From Mauremys mutica (lineage: Eukaryota > Chordata > Testudines > Geoemydidae): a DNA stretch of 64,000 nt. Made by a program: the position numbers and the translations under genes. Shown piece by piece: positions 11,910-21,330 of the stretch. Below the pieces are notes generated by a model that was not told where the DNA came from, searched no databases, and worked only from the letters and a program-made list of their open reading frames with translations. How positions within the stretch are numbered: position 1 is the first letter of the stretch; every line of letters starts with the position of its first letter. The stretch is taken from positions 7,927,951 through 7,991,950 of the forward strand of contig NC_059076.1 of the NCBI RefSeq assembly GCF_020497125.1. The letters run 5' to 3'.

Positions 11910-12126
11910 TTGGGTTTGGTCCTGCTTTGAGCAGGGGGTTGGACTAGATGACCTCCTGAGGTCCCTTCCAACCCTGAGATTCTATGATTCTATGAAGCGC
12001 TGGGAGGGAGGAGACAGAAACAGGACGCAGCGGCACACTCGCAGAGGAGGCGAGCTGGAGCAGGGGAGCTTCTCCGTGGGTGCTCAAATTTGCCGACCTA
12101 GGCGATAATACGCCGCTGCCTCTAGT

Positions 12127-12625
12127 GCTCTCTGGTGCCACCACGTTGCGCCTGTGGTAGTCTGCATTGTCCCATTGCTCAGACCAGGTCCCCGCCCCGT
12201 CCGAGGTAACAGAGTCCAATAAACTCAACTCAGAACCACTCTCTTTGCCCCTATCTGAGCCCATCCCTCCACAGACCAGTTCTTCTCTGCCTTGTGGCGG
12301 GGTGTCTCCGCCCCACCTTTCCCAGTGGACTGGTAAGGGAAGCCAGGCCCTTTCACTCCTCTGGGCTCCAGGCCAGCAACCCCATGACGAGCAGCTAAGC
12401 TCTGCTCACTCAGGCTCCTCTCTGGACTTTTCCTACCTTGGCCTTTCTTCAGGCCCTTTTCTGCAGCCCCTCCATAGGCTTACTGCACATCTGCCTGGCT
12501 CCAGGCCTCTCTCGCTGCCTCTCCCGCATTCATCCGGGCTTCCTCCCCTTATCCTCCCGCCTCTTCACTTGGGTCAGACCCATACTTCTGCTGCAGCCGG
12601 GAGCATTAATTGTTCCCTGTTTCTA
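12127..12625 (-). repeat. Possible LTR remnant
   Basis: This is a CT-rich block on plus, with CCAATAAACTCAAC at 12213 and short repeated words resembling the interiors of the LTR-like blocks at 35.8 and 50.1 kb. No clean TG…CA ends or target duplication could be placed, so the assignment is tentative. The 199-codon plus frame here looks like a by-product of CT-rich composition. Confidence 0.3.
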
Positions 12626-12673
12626 GTTAACCCTTTCATGACCTGGGTGGAGGTACACACCCCATCCCAGCTG

Positions 12674-12765
12674 ATTAGAAACCTTCTTCCAATTTCCAGC
12701 CTAAATGCATTCATGGCCAGTTTATACCCATCTGGTCTTGTGCCCCCATTAGCATACTCTAATTG
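12674..12765 (-). repeat. CR1-like LINE 3' fragment
   Basis: TTAGAAACCTTCTTCCAATT, GCCAGTTTATACCCATCTGG and TCTTGTGCCCCCATTAG parallel the second LINE family at 62580-62680. It is a short relic on minus. Confidence 0.55.
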
Positions 12766-13507
12766 ATGAGGCAGTTCATATATAATCACAGAAGTAGCCA
12801 TGCCTATCATTTCTGTCTAAGAACGTGTATATGTTCTTCTCTATACACAGTGACCTGAACATATTATAAACAGTGGTTTACATGAAAAGAGTGATTTAAT
12901 ATGCTGCTTGTTACCTTTGTTTTTGCAGTGTGCTTTTCAAATGAGAGGATGAACTATGATCCCTGGTCTGTCCTTCCACTTGTTTCTAGACTTTTTTCCC
13001 TTAGTGGCAAGCTTGTTAAAGCCATGAACTGTCAGACTCAATTATTCACAATGCATCTTAATAGGCTTTGTAGTTTTTCTTAAAAGAGAAAAGAAACAAA
13101 AAAAATCACCACCGGGTCAATTGTCCTTTCTTGAAAATTGGTTTTGTGGAATTCATCTCCCCCCAGGAGATTTGAGGCACTCCTGGAACTGCTGAATAAT
13201 TGACGAATGTTTTCTCTTGGGACAAGACTAAAATGAAAGAAAATAATGCTGTAATCCCTGCACGAAAACAAACTTCAGTCACCACCTTTGGTGTAAGAGG
13301 CTCATATGTCCCTTTAAGATCTATTTTGAGATCCTTTTCTCTCACGTCGCCATTTTGTGTTAGCGCTAAGAACTGGCTGCCGTCTCTCCAGAGCTCATGA
13401 ACTAGGCAGGGATGGGTCAGCACTGGGCTGAGAAGCCTCCAAGAAAAGTCCCAGGTGATATAGAAAGTGATGCTTGTGGTTTAGGAGCTGCTACTTTCCT
13501 CGTGAAA
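12766..13507. other. No recognisable feature
   Basis: The sequence is mixed, with an A-rich patch at 13081-13107. No transposon ends, repeats or convincing coding frames were seen. The overlapping frames at 13106-13423 lack recognisable motifs. Confidence 0.4.
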
Positions 13508-14197
13508 GGTATGTCTACACTGCACGTATCTTACAATGGCATGTAGAGTACATACACAGCTATAAAGTAGCACAGACACGTATGCGCTGCTTAGGCATGT
13601 ACCGGAACCTTTGGAATATGTTCTCTAGTCTACACCCTTCATCTGTGCCTCCTCCATCTACAGGACTGGTTTTAGCAGCACACTGTCCTGTTGCAGGAAT
13701 CTTTCCCCACTGCTGGGAAAGGCTCTAGCAACAGGGAACTGCTCGAGCCTTTCCCCACTGCCTCCCTTGCCAGCATAGGCACCAACTCTGTGGGTGCTCT
13801 GGGGCTGGAGCACCCACGGGGGAAAATGGTGGGTGCTCAGCACCCACCGGCAACCCCCCCATCAGCACCTCCCCGCCCCCCGTGCCTCCCGCAATCTCCT
13901 GTTTTGCAGCATGCAAGAGTCTGGGTGGGGAGGGACAAGGACAGAGCACGCTCAGGGAAGGGGGCGGAAAGAGGCAGGGCAGGGGTGTGGCATTGAGGAA
14001 AGGGGTGGACTGAGGGCAGGGCCTCGGGTCGAGCACCCCCCAGCACAATGAAAAGTCGGTGCATGTGCTTGGCAGAGTCGTTCACTGGCGGGTGTTAGCA
14101 ACCCACTACAGTGTGGATGCAGCCTGCTTTTCACTGCGACCGGTAGCTACCCATACCCTCCATGCCACTCCCAGTGATGTGCTATGTAAACGTAGCC
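13508..14197. mobile_element. Harbinger-like MITE interrupted by a hAT
   Basis: The left end GGTATGTCTACACTGCAC pairs imperfectly with the complement of the right end (GGCTACGTTTACAT). The target duplication is not clear, so the family call rests on the CTACACT-type terminus. A small hAT occupies 13774-14067. Confidence 0.4.
13774..14067. mobile_element. Small non-autonomous hAT
   Basis: Ends are CATAGGCACCAACTCTG and the complement of CACATGCACCGACTTTTC. The flanks CTTGCCAG (13766-13773) and CTTGGCAG (14068-14075) match at 7 of 8 bases. The interior contains GTGGGTGCTC repeats and C- and G-rich tracts and has no coding capacity. Confidence 0.65.
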
Positions 14198-14309
14198 TAC
14201 ACGTCTCTGGTATGAATGCACAGCATGGTACTAGGCGCCACTGTGCTGACCGGAAAGCCACTTTTGGATGGCAGGTAGAACCAAGGTCCTGACGGAGACA
14301 GAGATGATT

Positions 14310-14515
14310 AACCTTACTGTAAAATCAATACTTTTTCAATGAAAAATGGCTTTTTGAACAAAAATGTATCTTTTTAATCTTTGAAATTTTTGACAAAGAT
14401 TAAGTATCATTTTGGGGTTTTGGTCAAATTATTCTGCTGTCAGTTTTGCTTTTTAGTTGAAAACTCATATTTTCCACAGAAGTTTTAAAAAATTCCCATA
14501 TTTTTCATCTCTAGT
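14310..14515. repeat. AT-rich dispersed repeat
   Basis: A/T-rich sequence with recurring TTTTTGA, AAATTTTTGACAAA and TTTTGGTCAAATT words ends in CATCTCTAG. Similar blocks occur at 30765-31010, 31455-31585 and 55905-56390. The shared CTAG-bounded edge suggests one family, but boundaries are soft. Confidence 0.4.
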
Positions 14516-15081
14516 GTGTGAACCCTATAGGCCCCAATCCCTCAACTGGATCTGTTAACCCAGACCAGCAGGGCTCCCCTAGGACACAGGAAGTCAAAGG
14601 CAGTCTGTATGGGCTCACCCTATCAATATCCAGCAGGTCTGATAAGATTAGGCTCTAACTAAGCAACAAGATAGCACAAGACTACTATCGTATTTAAAAC
14701 AGAAGCACTGTTTTCTGAAATAGCATGGCTGAGTTGTTAAACTATTAGCCACCTGCTTCTGTATAAGGGCACCAAAACACTTGGTTTAACAAATTTAAAC
14801 AGACTCTACAAAGGTGACATTTATTTTATCAGCATAAAAACATCTCATTCGAAAAATATTAGATTCTTAGAACAGGAATATACCACTGTTTTTTGTATTA
14901 CAGTTTTCAATAGAATAAGAGAAATGCTTATTTTTCATATCCACCAATGTACACTATATTGTAATTTTATCATGTCATATTGTACCAATTATGGAGACTC
15001 ATTCAGTATTTCAAGTGAAGCCTCCACTGAAGTTAAGGGAAGCTCTGTCTGATATGTCAACTATTAGAACTAGGTACGCAA
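14516..15081. other. No recognisable feature
   Basis: AT-rich sequence without clear repeat ends or coding potential. Confidence 0.4.
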
Positions 15082-15757
15082 TGTTGTTGTAGATGTGTTG
15101 GTCCCAGGATATTAGAGAGACGACATGGGGGAGGTAATATTTTATTGGACCAGCTTCTGTTTGTGTAGCTCAAAAGCTTGTCTCTCTCACTGAGTTCTTC
15201 TTCAGGTCTGGGAAATGCACTCAGAGCCTCAAAGCTAAATACACATTGGAACAGATTATTTAGCATAACTAGTTAACACATTTTTCAAGGGACCATGCAA
15301 GGTGAAGTGCTCAATTAACACCTCTCCAGTCATAGGGGGAAAAGGAGAACAAGCAATCACTGTCTATCTAACTCAATCCTCATCCTGAAAGGAAACCTAC
15401 AAGAGACCAGCTTAGAAGTTTAAATTCATAACTTTGCTAGACACTAAAAACCATGGACTGAATAGACACACTTGGATTTATGGCTTATTTCAACAGTCTG
15501 TAACCCACTTAACCACCAGCTCTTTCCTGTCCCCTTTCGCCCTCTATGACTGAAGAGATGGGAACGGGTCAATTCACCTTGAATGGTGTTAACTGCTTAT
15601 GCTAAACAAACAATCTGTTCCACCTTGCATTGAGCTGTGACACTGAGTCCCTTTTCCAGACCTGAAACAGAGCTATGTAATCTCAAAAACTTGTCTTTCA
15701 CCAACTGATGTTAGTCCAATAAAAGACATTGCCTCATTCACCTTGTTTCTGTACAAC
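15082..15757. repeat. Fold-back pair of the dispersed repeat seen at 1-165
   Basis: The left arm (about 15082-15340) reads as the repeat on minus and the right arm (about 15540-15757) as the repeat on plus. Both arms share the order CTATGACTG…AGGTG…TTCACCTTG…GTTAACT…TATGCTAAA…AATCTGTTCCA…CAGACCTGAA. About 200 bp of unique spacer separates them (ACTTTGCTAGACACTAAAAA). Inverted terminal copies fit Penelope-like pseudo-LTR organisation, but no coding remnant proves it. Confidence 0.55.
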
Positions 15758-15859
15758 TAAGGCCTTGTCTACACTACAGTTTTGTTGACAAAAGTCAAGT
15801 TTCATCAACAAAACAATGGAAGTGTACACACAACTATGCTCCTCCCACCAATTTAACTC

Positions 15860-16023
15860 TCATAGAATGATAGAATATCAGGGATGGAATGGACCTCAGG
15901 AGGTCATCTAGTCCAACCCCCTGCTCAAAGCAGGACCCATCCCCAGACAGATTTTTGCCCCAGATCCCTAAATGGCCCCCTCAACTCACAACCCTGGGTT
16001 TAGTAGCCCAATGCTCAAACCAC
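15860..16023 (-). repeat. CR1 3' end joined to an inverted tRNA-SINE head
   Basis: On minus this is the CR1 3' UTR (CATAGAATGATAGAATATC at the tail, CCCTGCTCAAAGCAGGACC inside). It is fused to a piece reading as the reverse complement of the turtle tRNA-derived SINE head (CTCACAACCCTGGGTTTAG, GCTCAAACCACTGAG). It forms the left arm of a strong palindrome with the following SINE. Confidence 0.7.
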
Positions 16024-16084
16024 TGAGTGGTTTGAGCATTGGTCTGCTAAACCCAGGGTTGTGAGTTGAGGGGGCCATTTAGGG
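15966..16084. repeat. Near-perfect 58-bp palindrome
   Basis: Arms 15966-16023 and 16027-16084 are reverse complements with 2 mismatches, separated by 3 bases (TGA). The left arm belongs to the CR1 fusion and the right arm to the SINE. Confidence 0.85.
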
Positions 16085-16198
16085 TTGTGAGTTCAATCCT
16101 TGAGGGAGCCACTTAGGGATCTGGGGCAAAGTCAGTACTTGTTAATGAAGGCAGGGGGCTAGGCTCAATGACCTTCCAGGGTCCCTTCCAGTTCTATG
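16024..16198 (+). repeat. tRNA-derived turtle SINE with duplicated segment
   Basis: The order is GGTTTGAGCATTGGTCTGCT, then AACCCAGGGTTGTGAGTT, then a second GGTTGTGAGTTCAATCC (16083-16099, B-box-like), then TTAGGGATCTGGGGCAAA, then CTCAATGACC and the tail TCCCTTCCAGTTCTATG. This is the cryptodiran tRNA-derived SINE pattern. A normal copy has the GTTGTGAGTT segment once; here part of it is repeated because of the palindrome. Confidence 0.7.
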
Positions 16199-16522
16199 TT
16201 TGCTTTCCGGCTACACCACATCGACAAGCAGCACAGAGCTTTTTGCAAGAACGTTAGAGAGATACAGTGTCAGTATAGACATTACGCTTGCTTATGTCAC
16301 CCTAAGTAGCTTCCAGAAGGTGTCCCACAATGCCCATCATGACTGCTCTGGTCAGCAGTTTAAACTCCGCTGGCCTGCAGCCAAGTACACAGGCATACAC
16401 CCTCCTTTAAAGCTCTGAGAATCTTTGAAATTCCACGGTCTGTTTGCTCAGCTCACATCGTATCTTCCCAGCTGACCATGCTGTCTTTCTGCAGCAAACA
16501 GGCTCCCGTGTAGAGTACACCG

Positions 16523-18772
16523 GAGTTCCTGGAACTGTTGGGAAAGGAGGCTGTGCAGTCGCAGCTCCAATCCAGCCATAGGAATTTTCATACCTATGAG
16601 CAGATTGCTCATGCCATGGATGAGGAAGGGCATGAAAGGGACAGCCAGCCATGCCGTGCTAAGGGCTTGGCTACACTTGAAAGTTGCAGCGCTGGGAGTT
16701 ACAGTGCTGGTCGTGCAGCTGTGCAGGAACAGCACTGGTGTGCGGCCACACTCACAGCTATCAGCGCTGCTGTGTGGCCACATTTGCAGCATTTGCAGCG
16801 CTGCTGGGAGTGATGCATTATGGGCAGCTATCCCAGCATTCAAGTGGCAACAACGTGCTTTTCAAAAGAGGGGGGTGGAGAGGGGTCTAGTGTGACAGGG
16901 AGCGGGGGGAGAGAGAGAGAGAGTGGGTTTTTGGAGCCAACACTGTGTGTTTAGCTTCCTGCCTTGAAAAAATCAGAAAATGTTTCCAACCCCTTAGTCT
17001 TAACTCTTAATTGCAAACAGCCTGCCTCCAACACGACTCCCCGCTGTTTCACTCACGCCCTGCCTGCCTCTCATTTGATTGTTTACAGCCAGGTACAGCT
17101 TGATCACAGCAAACAGGAGCTCTGTTTGTTTTTTAGATAAGCAGCACCAGCAACGGAGCTCTGCCTGGAGCTCGTTCACAACAAAACAAAGAGAGGCTGC
17201 ATAACAAAACAAAGAGAGTTATTTAGTTTAAAGCATTCTGGGATATCTCCTAATACCCTGGAGGCCAATTAAAGCGCTGGTGTGTGGCCACACTTGACGA
17301 GCAGCGCTGGATCACCAGCGCTGCAATGCTTATTCCCCAAGCAGACCAGGTGTTCAGCCAGCGCTGCAGCCAGGGAGTTGCAGCGCTGGATGTGCCTTGC
17401 AGGTGTGGACAGTTTCTAATTGCAGCGCTGGAAAGTCTCCACCAGCGCTGCAACTTGCAAGTGTAGCCAAGCCCTAAGATAAAGAAGCTGAGGCAGGTGT
17501 ACCAGAAGGCAAGGGAGGCCAACTGTTGCTCTGGTGCAGCACCAAAAACATGCCGCTTCTACAAGGAGCTTCACATCATCCTCAGCAGTGACGCCACCTC
17601 CACTGCCAAGAGTCCCCTGGATACTTCAGGGGGACTGGAGGCAGCGGCCAGCTGAGTCAACCCCAAGGATGAAGTGGTGGACAAGGAGGTCAAACTGGAG
17701 GAGGGGGTGGGCCAAGCAACAGGCTCGGCTGGTGGCATGGCAAGCCAGGACCTCTTTTTGACTCCGGAGGGGTCTAGCCAGTCCCAGCAATCCAGCTCTG
17801 GCATGCCTGAACCAAGAGAAGAGAGCTCTGGTAAGCACTTATTTTTCTTTGTTACTGCACGGTTACATGAAGTAGAGGTGTCCTATAGTTTGTTACATGG
17901 TACACAGGGGAGAAGGGATTGAAATTAACAGCTAGGTACTGTTTGCATCTGCTTTGCATTCCCCTGTGCAGCTACGCAGTGTGGGCCCCGAGGAAAACTT
18001 TCTTAATGCACACCAAGATCTCCTGGAAATCCTCCACAGAGATCTCTAGAGAACTTTCCTGCAGAGACGCTGCAATTCTCTGCTGAAGGTTCCTTGGCAG
18101 AGATGCCTTGTTTCTTCCCCCATTGTAGGAAACTTTGCCGTGCCAATCAGCAATTACTGCTGGAGGAACCAAATCAGCACGCAAGCAAGCAGCATACAGA
18201 CCGGTCTGAAGCTGCTCGCATGCGGGAAAGGTACACTTGCATCTTCGATTACCCTCAGTAGTGTGATTTCAGATTCAATCACCCCCGCCTGTGGAAACCG
18301 GTGCCAGTATTCAGAATATTTAGTCCTCATGCATTTATACCGGTATCCTTCTGAAACCACCCAGACTCTTCATCCCATCTTGCACCTTCTGCCCCTCCCC
18401 AGGCCGAACTCACCATGTTTAGTGCTCTGGCCATGCTGTGTGCTTGCTCAGGGAAAGTGAGAAAGAAGTGTATGTAACTTTTATGATTCAAGACTGTGAG
18501 TGCACACACAATACCGACTCTGTGTATTGTTTCTTTTGCTTCTACAGATGTGCCCTTGAGGACCAGCTCCTACCCACCGACAGAGCGCCTCCATCAGATA
18601 AGGAGGACATGTTTTGGGAACTGCTGTATTCATCAGATCAGGCCGATAGCAAGCACAGAGTGTAGAGAGAGAGACAATAAATGAGAAACTACAAATGGAT
18701 AGCCAGGAGAGGATACAGGCTCAGGAGCAGATAATAAAGCTCATGGAGGACCAAACAGAGATTGAGCTGTAG
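16523..18772 (+). pseudogene. Harbinger Myb/SANT-like DNA-binding protein, interrupted
   Basis: Harbinger elements encode a Myb-like partner that binds DNA and brings the transposase to the ends. Exon 1 reads FLELLGKEAVQSQLQSSHRN, then YEQIAHAMDEEGHERD, up to 16660, where an 812-bp MITE splits the domain. It resumes at 17478 with KKLRQVYQKAREANCCSGAA and CRFYKELHIIL, the third helix and the typical end of this domain. A stop interrupts the acidic linker, and the linker continues with DLFLTPEGSSQSQQSSSG. A donor GTAAGC at 17831 and an acceptor CTACAG at 18542-18547 bracket an intron. Exon 2 (18548-18772) holds the SSYPPTERLHQIRR segment and then a frameshifted helical tail. It is non-functional as it stands. 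Confidence 0.72.
16663..17474. mobile_element. Harbinger MITE with CAGCGCTG array, TAA target duplication
   Basis: Terminal repeats are GGGCTTGGCTACACTTG on the left and its complement on the right, flanked by TAA at 16660-16662 and 17475-17477. The repeats continue as AAGTTGCAGCGCTGG. Ten copies of the palindrome AGCGCT fall inside, mostly within 220 bp of an end. It is non-coding, and it interrupts the Myb-like gene of the larger Harbinger. Confidence 0.85.
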
Positions 18773-19199
18773 GTGGAACATATGTGCACTTGACTCCCAC
18801 TGCAGCCCATACAGAACCTCCTTCCTTGCCCTCCCCAAACTCCCCACACACATTCCTATCACATTCCTAGCCCATCGCAGTAGCCCTTGCACACCACATC
18901 TAGGAACATTTTCCATAATGACAGCTGGGCTTACACTCAGCTGTGAGATCCTCACTTCAGAGAGTGCTGCTCACTGTCATGTTCCTTGTAAGAAATGTTA
19001 ATCGGTGTATTGCTGTTTAATAAAAATAGAGTCTTACAAAGACAGTGATTCTTTATTTGTGATCTACACAGGATGGTTGCAACAGAAATTCAGACAGTGG
19101 CAATCACCACATTTTCAGACTATAATTAATGCTTAGCAGGAATAATTACAGGGGTCATTCAAGGTGGCGAGTAAACAATGCCTGGCTCAATTAAATACA
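18773..19199. other. Spacer between the two Harbinger genes
   Basis: Non-coding sequence between the convergent Myb-like gene and the transposase. It includes AATAAAAATAGAGTC at 19019, a possible polyadenylation region for the plus gene. Confidence 0.4.
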
Positions 19200-20551
19200 G
19201 AAAGATGCATTACTGGGCTCATTGAATCAATGAGCCTCCCTGATTCAAAGAGCCCTCTGTTGAGCCTCTCTAATAGCCCTGGTATCTGGTTGCTCAAAGT
19301 CAGCCGCCAAGCAATTCACCTCAATGCTCAATCCCTGGGGAAACTTTTCCCCCTTGGCTTCAAAAAATGTTATGCAGAGCACAGCAGGCTGCTATGACCA
19401 TGGGAATACTTTCCTCATTACAATCCAACCTGCCAAAAAGGCAGCACCAGCGACCCTTTAATTTGCCAAATGCACATTCTATAGTCATTTTGCACTTGCT
19501 GAGCCTGTTGGTGAAGTGCTCATTGCTGCTGTCAAGGTTTCCAGTGTATGGCTTCATGAGCCACAGGAGTAAGGGGTAGATCTCCCAGGATCACTATGGG
19601 CATTTCCACATTCCCTATCAGAATCTTCTGGTCTGGAAAGAAAGTCCCTGTATGCAGCTTTCTATACAGGCCAATGTTCCTGAAGATGTGTGCATTACAC
19701 ACCTTACCTGATCACCACACGTTGATGTCAGTGAAACAACCCTGCAATACCATAAAGTAGTAGTCCTTTCTGTTGATGTACTCTGTTGCAAGATGGTCTG
19801 GGGCCAAAATTGGGATCTGCGCAGAGGTGAAAGTAAGCCAGTACGGGCTGGTACGGAGGACCGGTAAGAAAAGGAGACTGCCTGAGGGAGGGAGAAGCCT
19901 GCCCCCTGCATAAGAATAGTTTAAACTCAGCTGTTCCCTGAGTGGTTCAGCCCCCAGGGGTTAGGAGTGGTTTTTGGCATCCTTGTTAATTTCACTCACA
20001 GTACCTGGTGAGAGGGGGAAGGGTGTGTTTGACCATGGCAGGGGCAGTCCTTTTCTGCTCCTGGGATGAGGGGATCTCTCCAATACTAATATACACAACA
20101 GATACAAGCATTTGGCTGCACAGCTTAAATCCAGAGCTAATAAAAGCAGGTGGAAGGGGAAAAGTCACTGTCACATTGGTTTCTCGTCTCCTCCCTCCCC
20201 CTCCTCCAGCCAGGCTGCAGAAAAGGCTCTGCATTCCTCCTCCCCTGCCCCAGCAAGGGTTCTCCTCTAGGCTCTAGCTTGCAATAGGGAGACTGGCTGA
20301 AATGCCTGCTGCTGCTGCCTGCATAAGAACAGTTTAAACTCAGCTGTTCCCTATGAAGTTCAATCCCCAGGGTTAGGAGCCATTTCTGGCATCCTTGTTA
20401 ATTTCATTCCCAGTTGTTGTTGGGGGGGGGGATGACCATGGCAGGGTGTAGCGAGTCGGTGTGGCTCCCCTCCTGCCCGGCAGAGGGAGCTGCCCTGCCA
20501 ACACCTCACTGGGCGGAACTTCCGCCCCCAGTCCCCGCCCCCCGGAAGTCA

Positions 20552-20578
20552 AGGGGCGGGGCAGGAAGTAGAAAAGGA
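20552..20578 (+). promoter_or_regulatory. Candidate LTR core promoter
   Basis: A GC box (GGGGCGGGGC, 20553-20562) is followed by TAGAAAAGG (20569-20577), one change from a TATA box. Both sit in the proper part of an LTR, before a GC-rich leader. Function is inferred from position. Confidence 0.35.
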
Positions 20579-20980
20579 GCGCGCCCAAGCTCAGTCAGCA
20601 CCCAGCCACCGCTGAGAGCAGACGTGCCTGTGTTCCCAGAGGAGCTGCCGGACCTGCCGCCAAGCCCTCCACCGGAGCCGATGCAGACCGACTGGCCTGA
20701 ACCGTGTGCGACGGACGAGGTAGGCCTTGAGGGGGAGATTAGCCGACCCTTGTCCGGCTGAGGGCACTGATGTGCCCATGTCAGTGTGTTGCGGCCAGGA
20801 TCCCCACTGACTGCAGCGGATCCACGCCGCTGCTAGGGCCCCGGGCTGGGACACAGTGGAGTGGGTAGGCCTGTGTCCCCCCCTGCCACCCCACTCACGG
20901 GTGGCAGTCTCCCCCTCAAACCAGCGCTCCCGCATAGAAGCTTGCACTTCCCTGTTGCTGCTCAGTTCCTGCTGCAAGGA

Positions 20981-21330
20981 TCTGAGCTAGAACTGCTGTT
21001 TTGCTGCCCCGCCCTGACTGAGGGCTTGGGCTTTATAGACTTGAGCTGCTGCTCAGCCCTTGCCTGAGGGTCTGAGCTAGAATGGCTGTTTTGCTGCCCC
21101 GCCCTGACTGAGGGCTTGGGCTTTATAGACTTGAACTGCTGCTCAGCCCCTGCCTGAGGGTCTGAGCTAGAATGGCTGTTTTGCTGCCCCGCCCTGACTG
21201 AGGGCTTGGGCTTTATAGACTTGAACTGCTGCTCAGCCCCTGCCTGAGGGTCTGAGCTAGAACTGCTGCTTTGCTGCCCCGCCCTGACTGAGGGCTTGCT
21301 TTATAGACTTGAACTGCTGCTCAGCTCGAG
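20981..21330 (+). repeat. 90-bp tandem repeat, about 3.9 copies
   Basis: TCTGAGCTAG recurs at 20981, 21071, 21161 and 21251, and TTGCTGCCCC at 21001, 21091, 21181 and 21271, an exact 90-bp period. The last unit has a short deletion near AGGGCTTG. Copies differ at only a few sites. Confidence 0.9.

Larger units (their letters stand above)
7941..11994 (+). mobile_element. Full-length CR1 non-LTR retrotransposon
   Basis: The element has a short 5' leader (7941-7994), ORF1 (7995-9014), ORF2 (endonuclease plus reverse transcriptase, ending 11909) and a 3' UTR. The 3' UTR holds the conserved TTGAGCAGGGGGTTGGACTA block and ends in the CR1 repeat GATTCTATGATTCTATG without poly(A). AAGC sits on both sides (7937-7940, 11995-11998), a possible short target duplication. 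At 4054 bp with ORF1 open and ORF2 broken once, it is by far the best-preserved element here and so probably young. Confidence 0.9.
7684..12118. mobile_element. hAT element split by a CR1 insertion
   Basis: The left end CAGTGGTGGATTAATG pairs with the right end complement CAGCGGCGTATTATCG. A perfect 8-bp target duplication CCTCTAGT lies at 7676-7683 and 12119-12126. Host pieces are 7684-7940 and 11995-12118, so the hAT itself was about 380 bp and non-autonomous. The interior is C-rich on the left (CCCCGCCCC tracts). Confidence 0.75.

Noticed and set aside
12167..12766. 199-codon serine/proline-rich plus frame
   Set aside because: Frame arises from CT-rich LTR-like sequence and runs into a LINE relic; not protein-like.
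20981..21330. CRISPR array
   Set aside because: The 90-bp units are contiguous with no unique spacers, in a vertebrate LTR.
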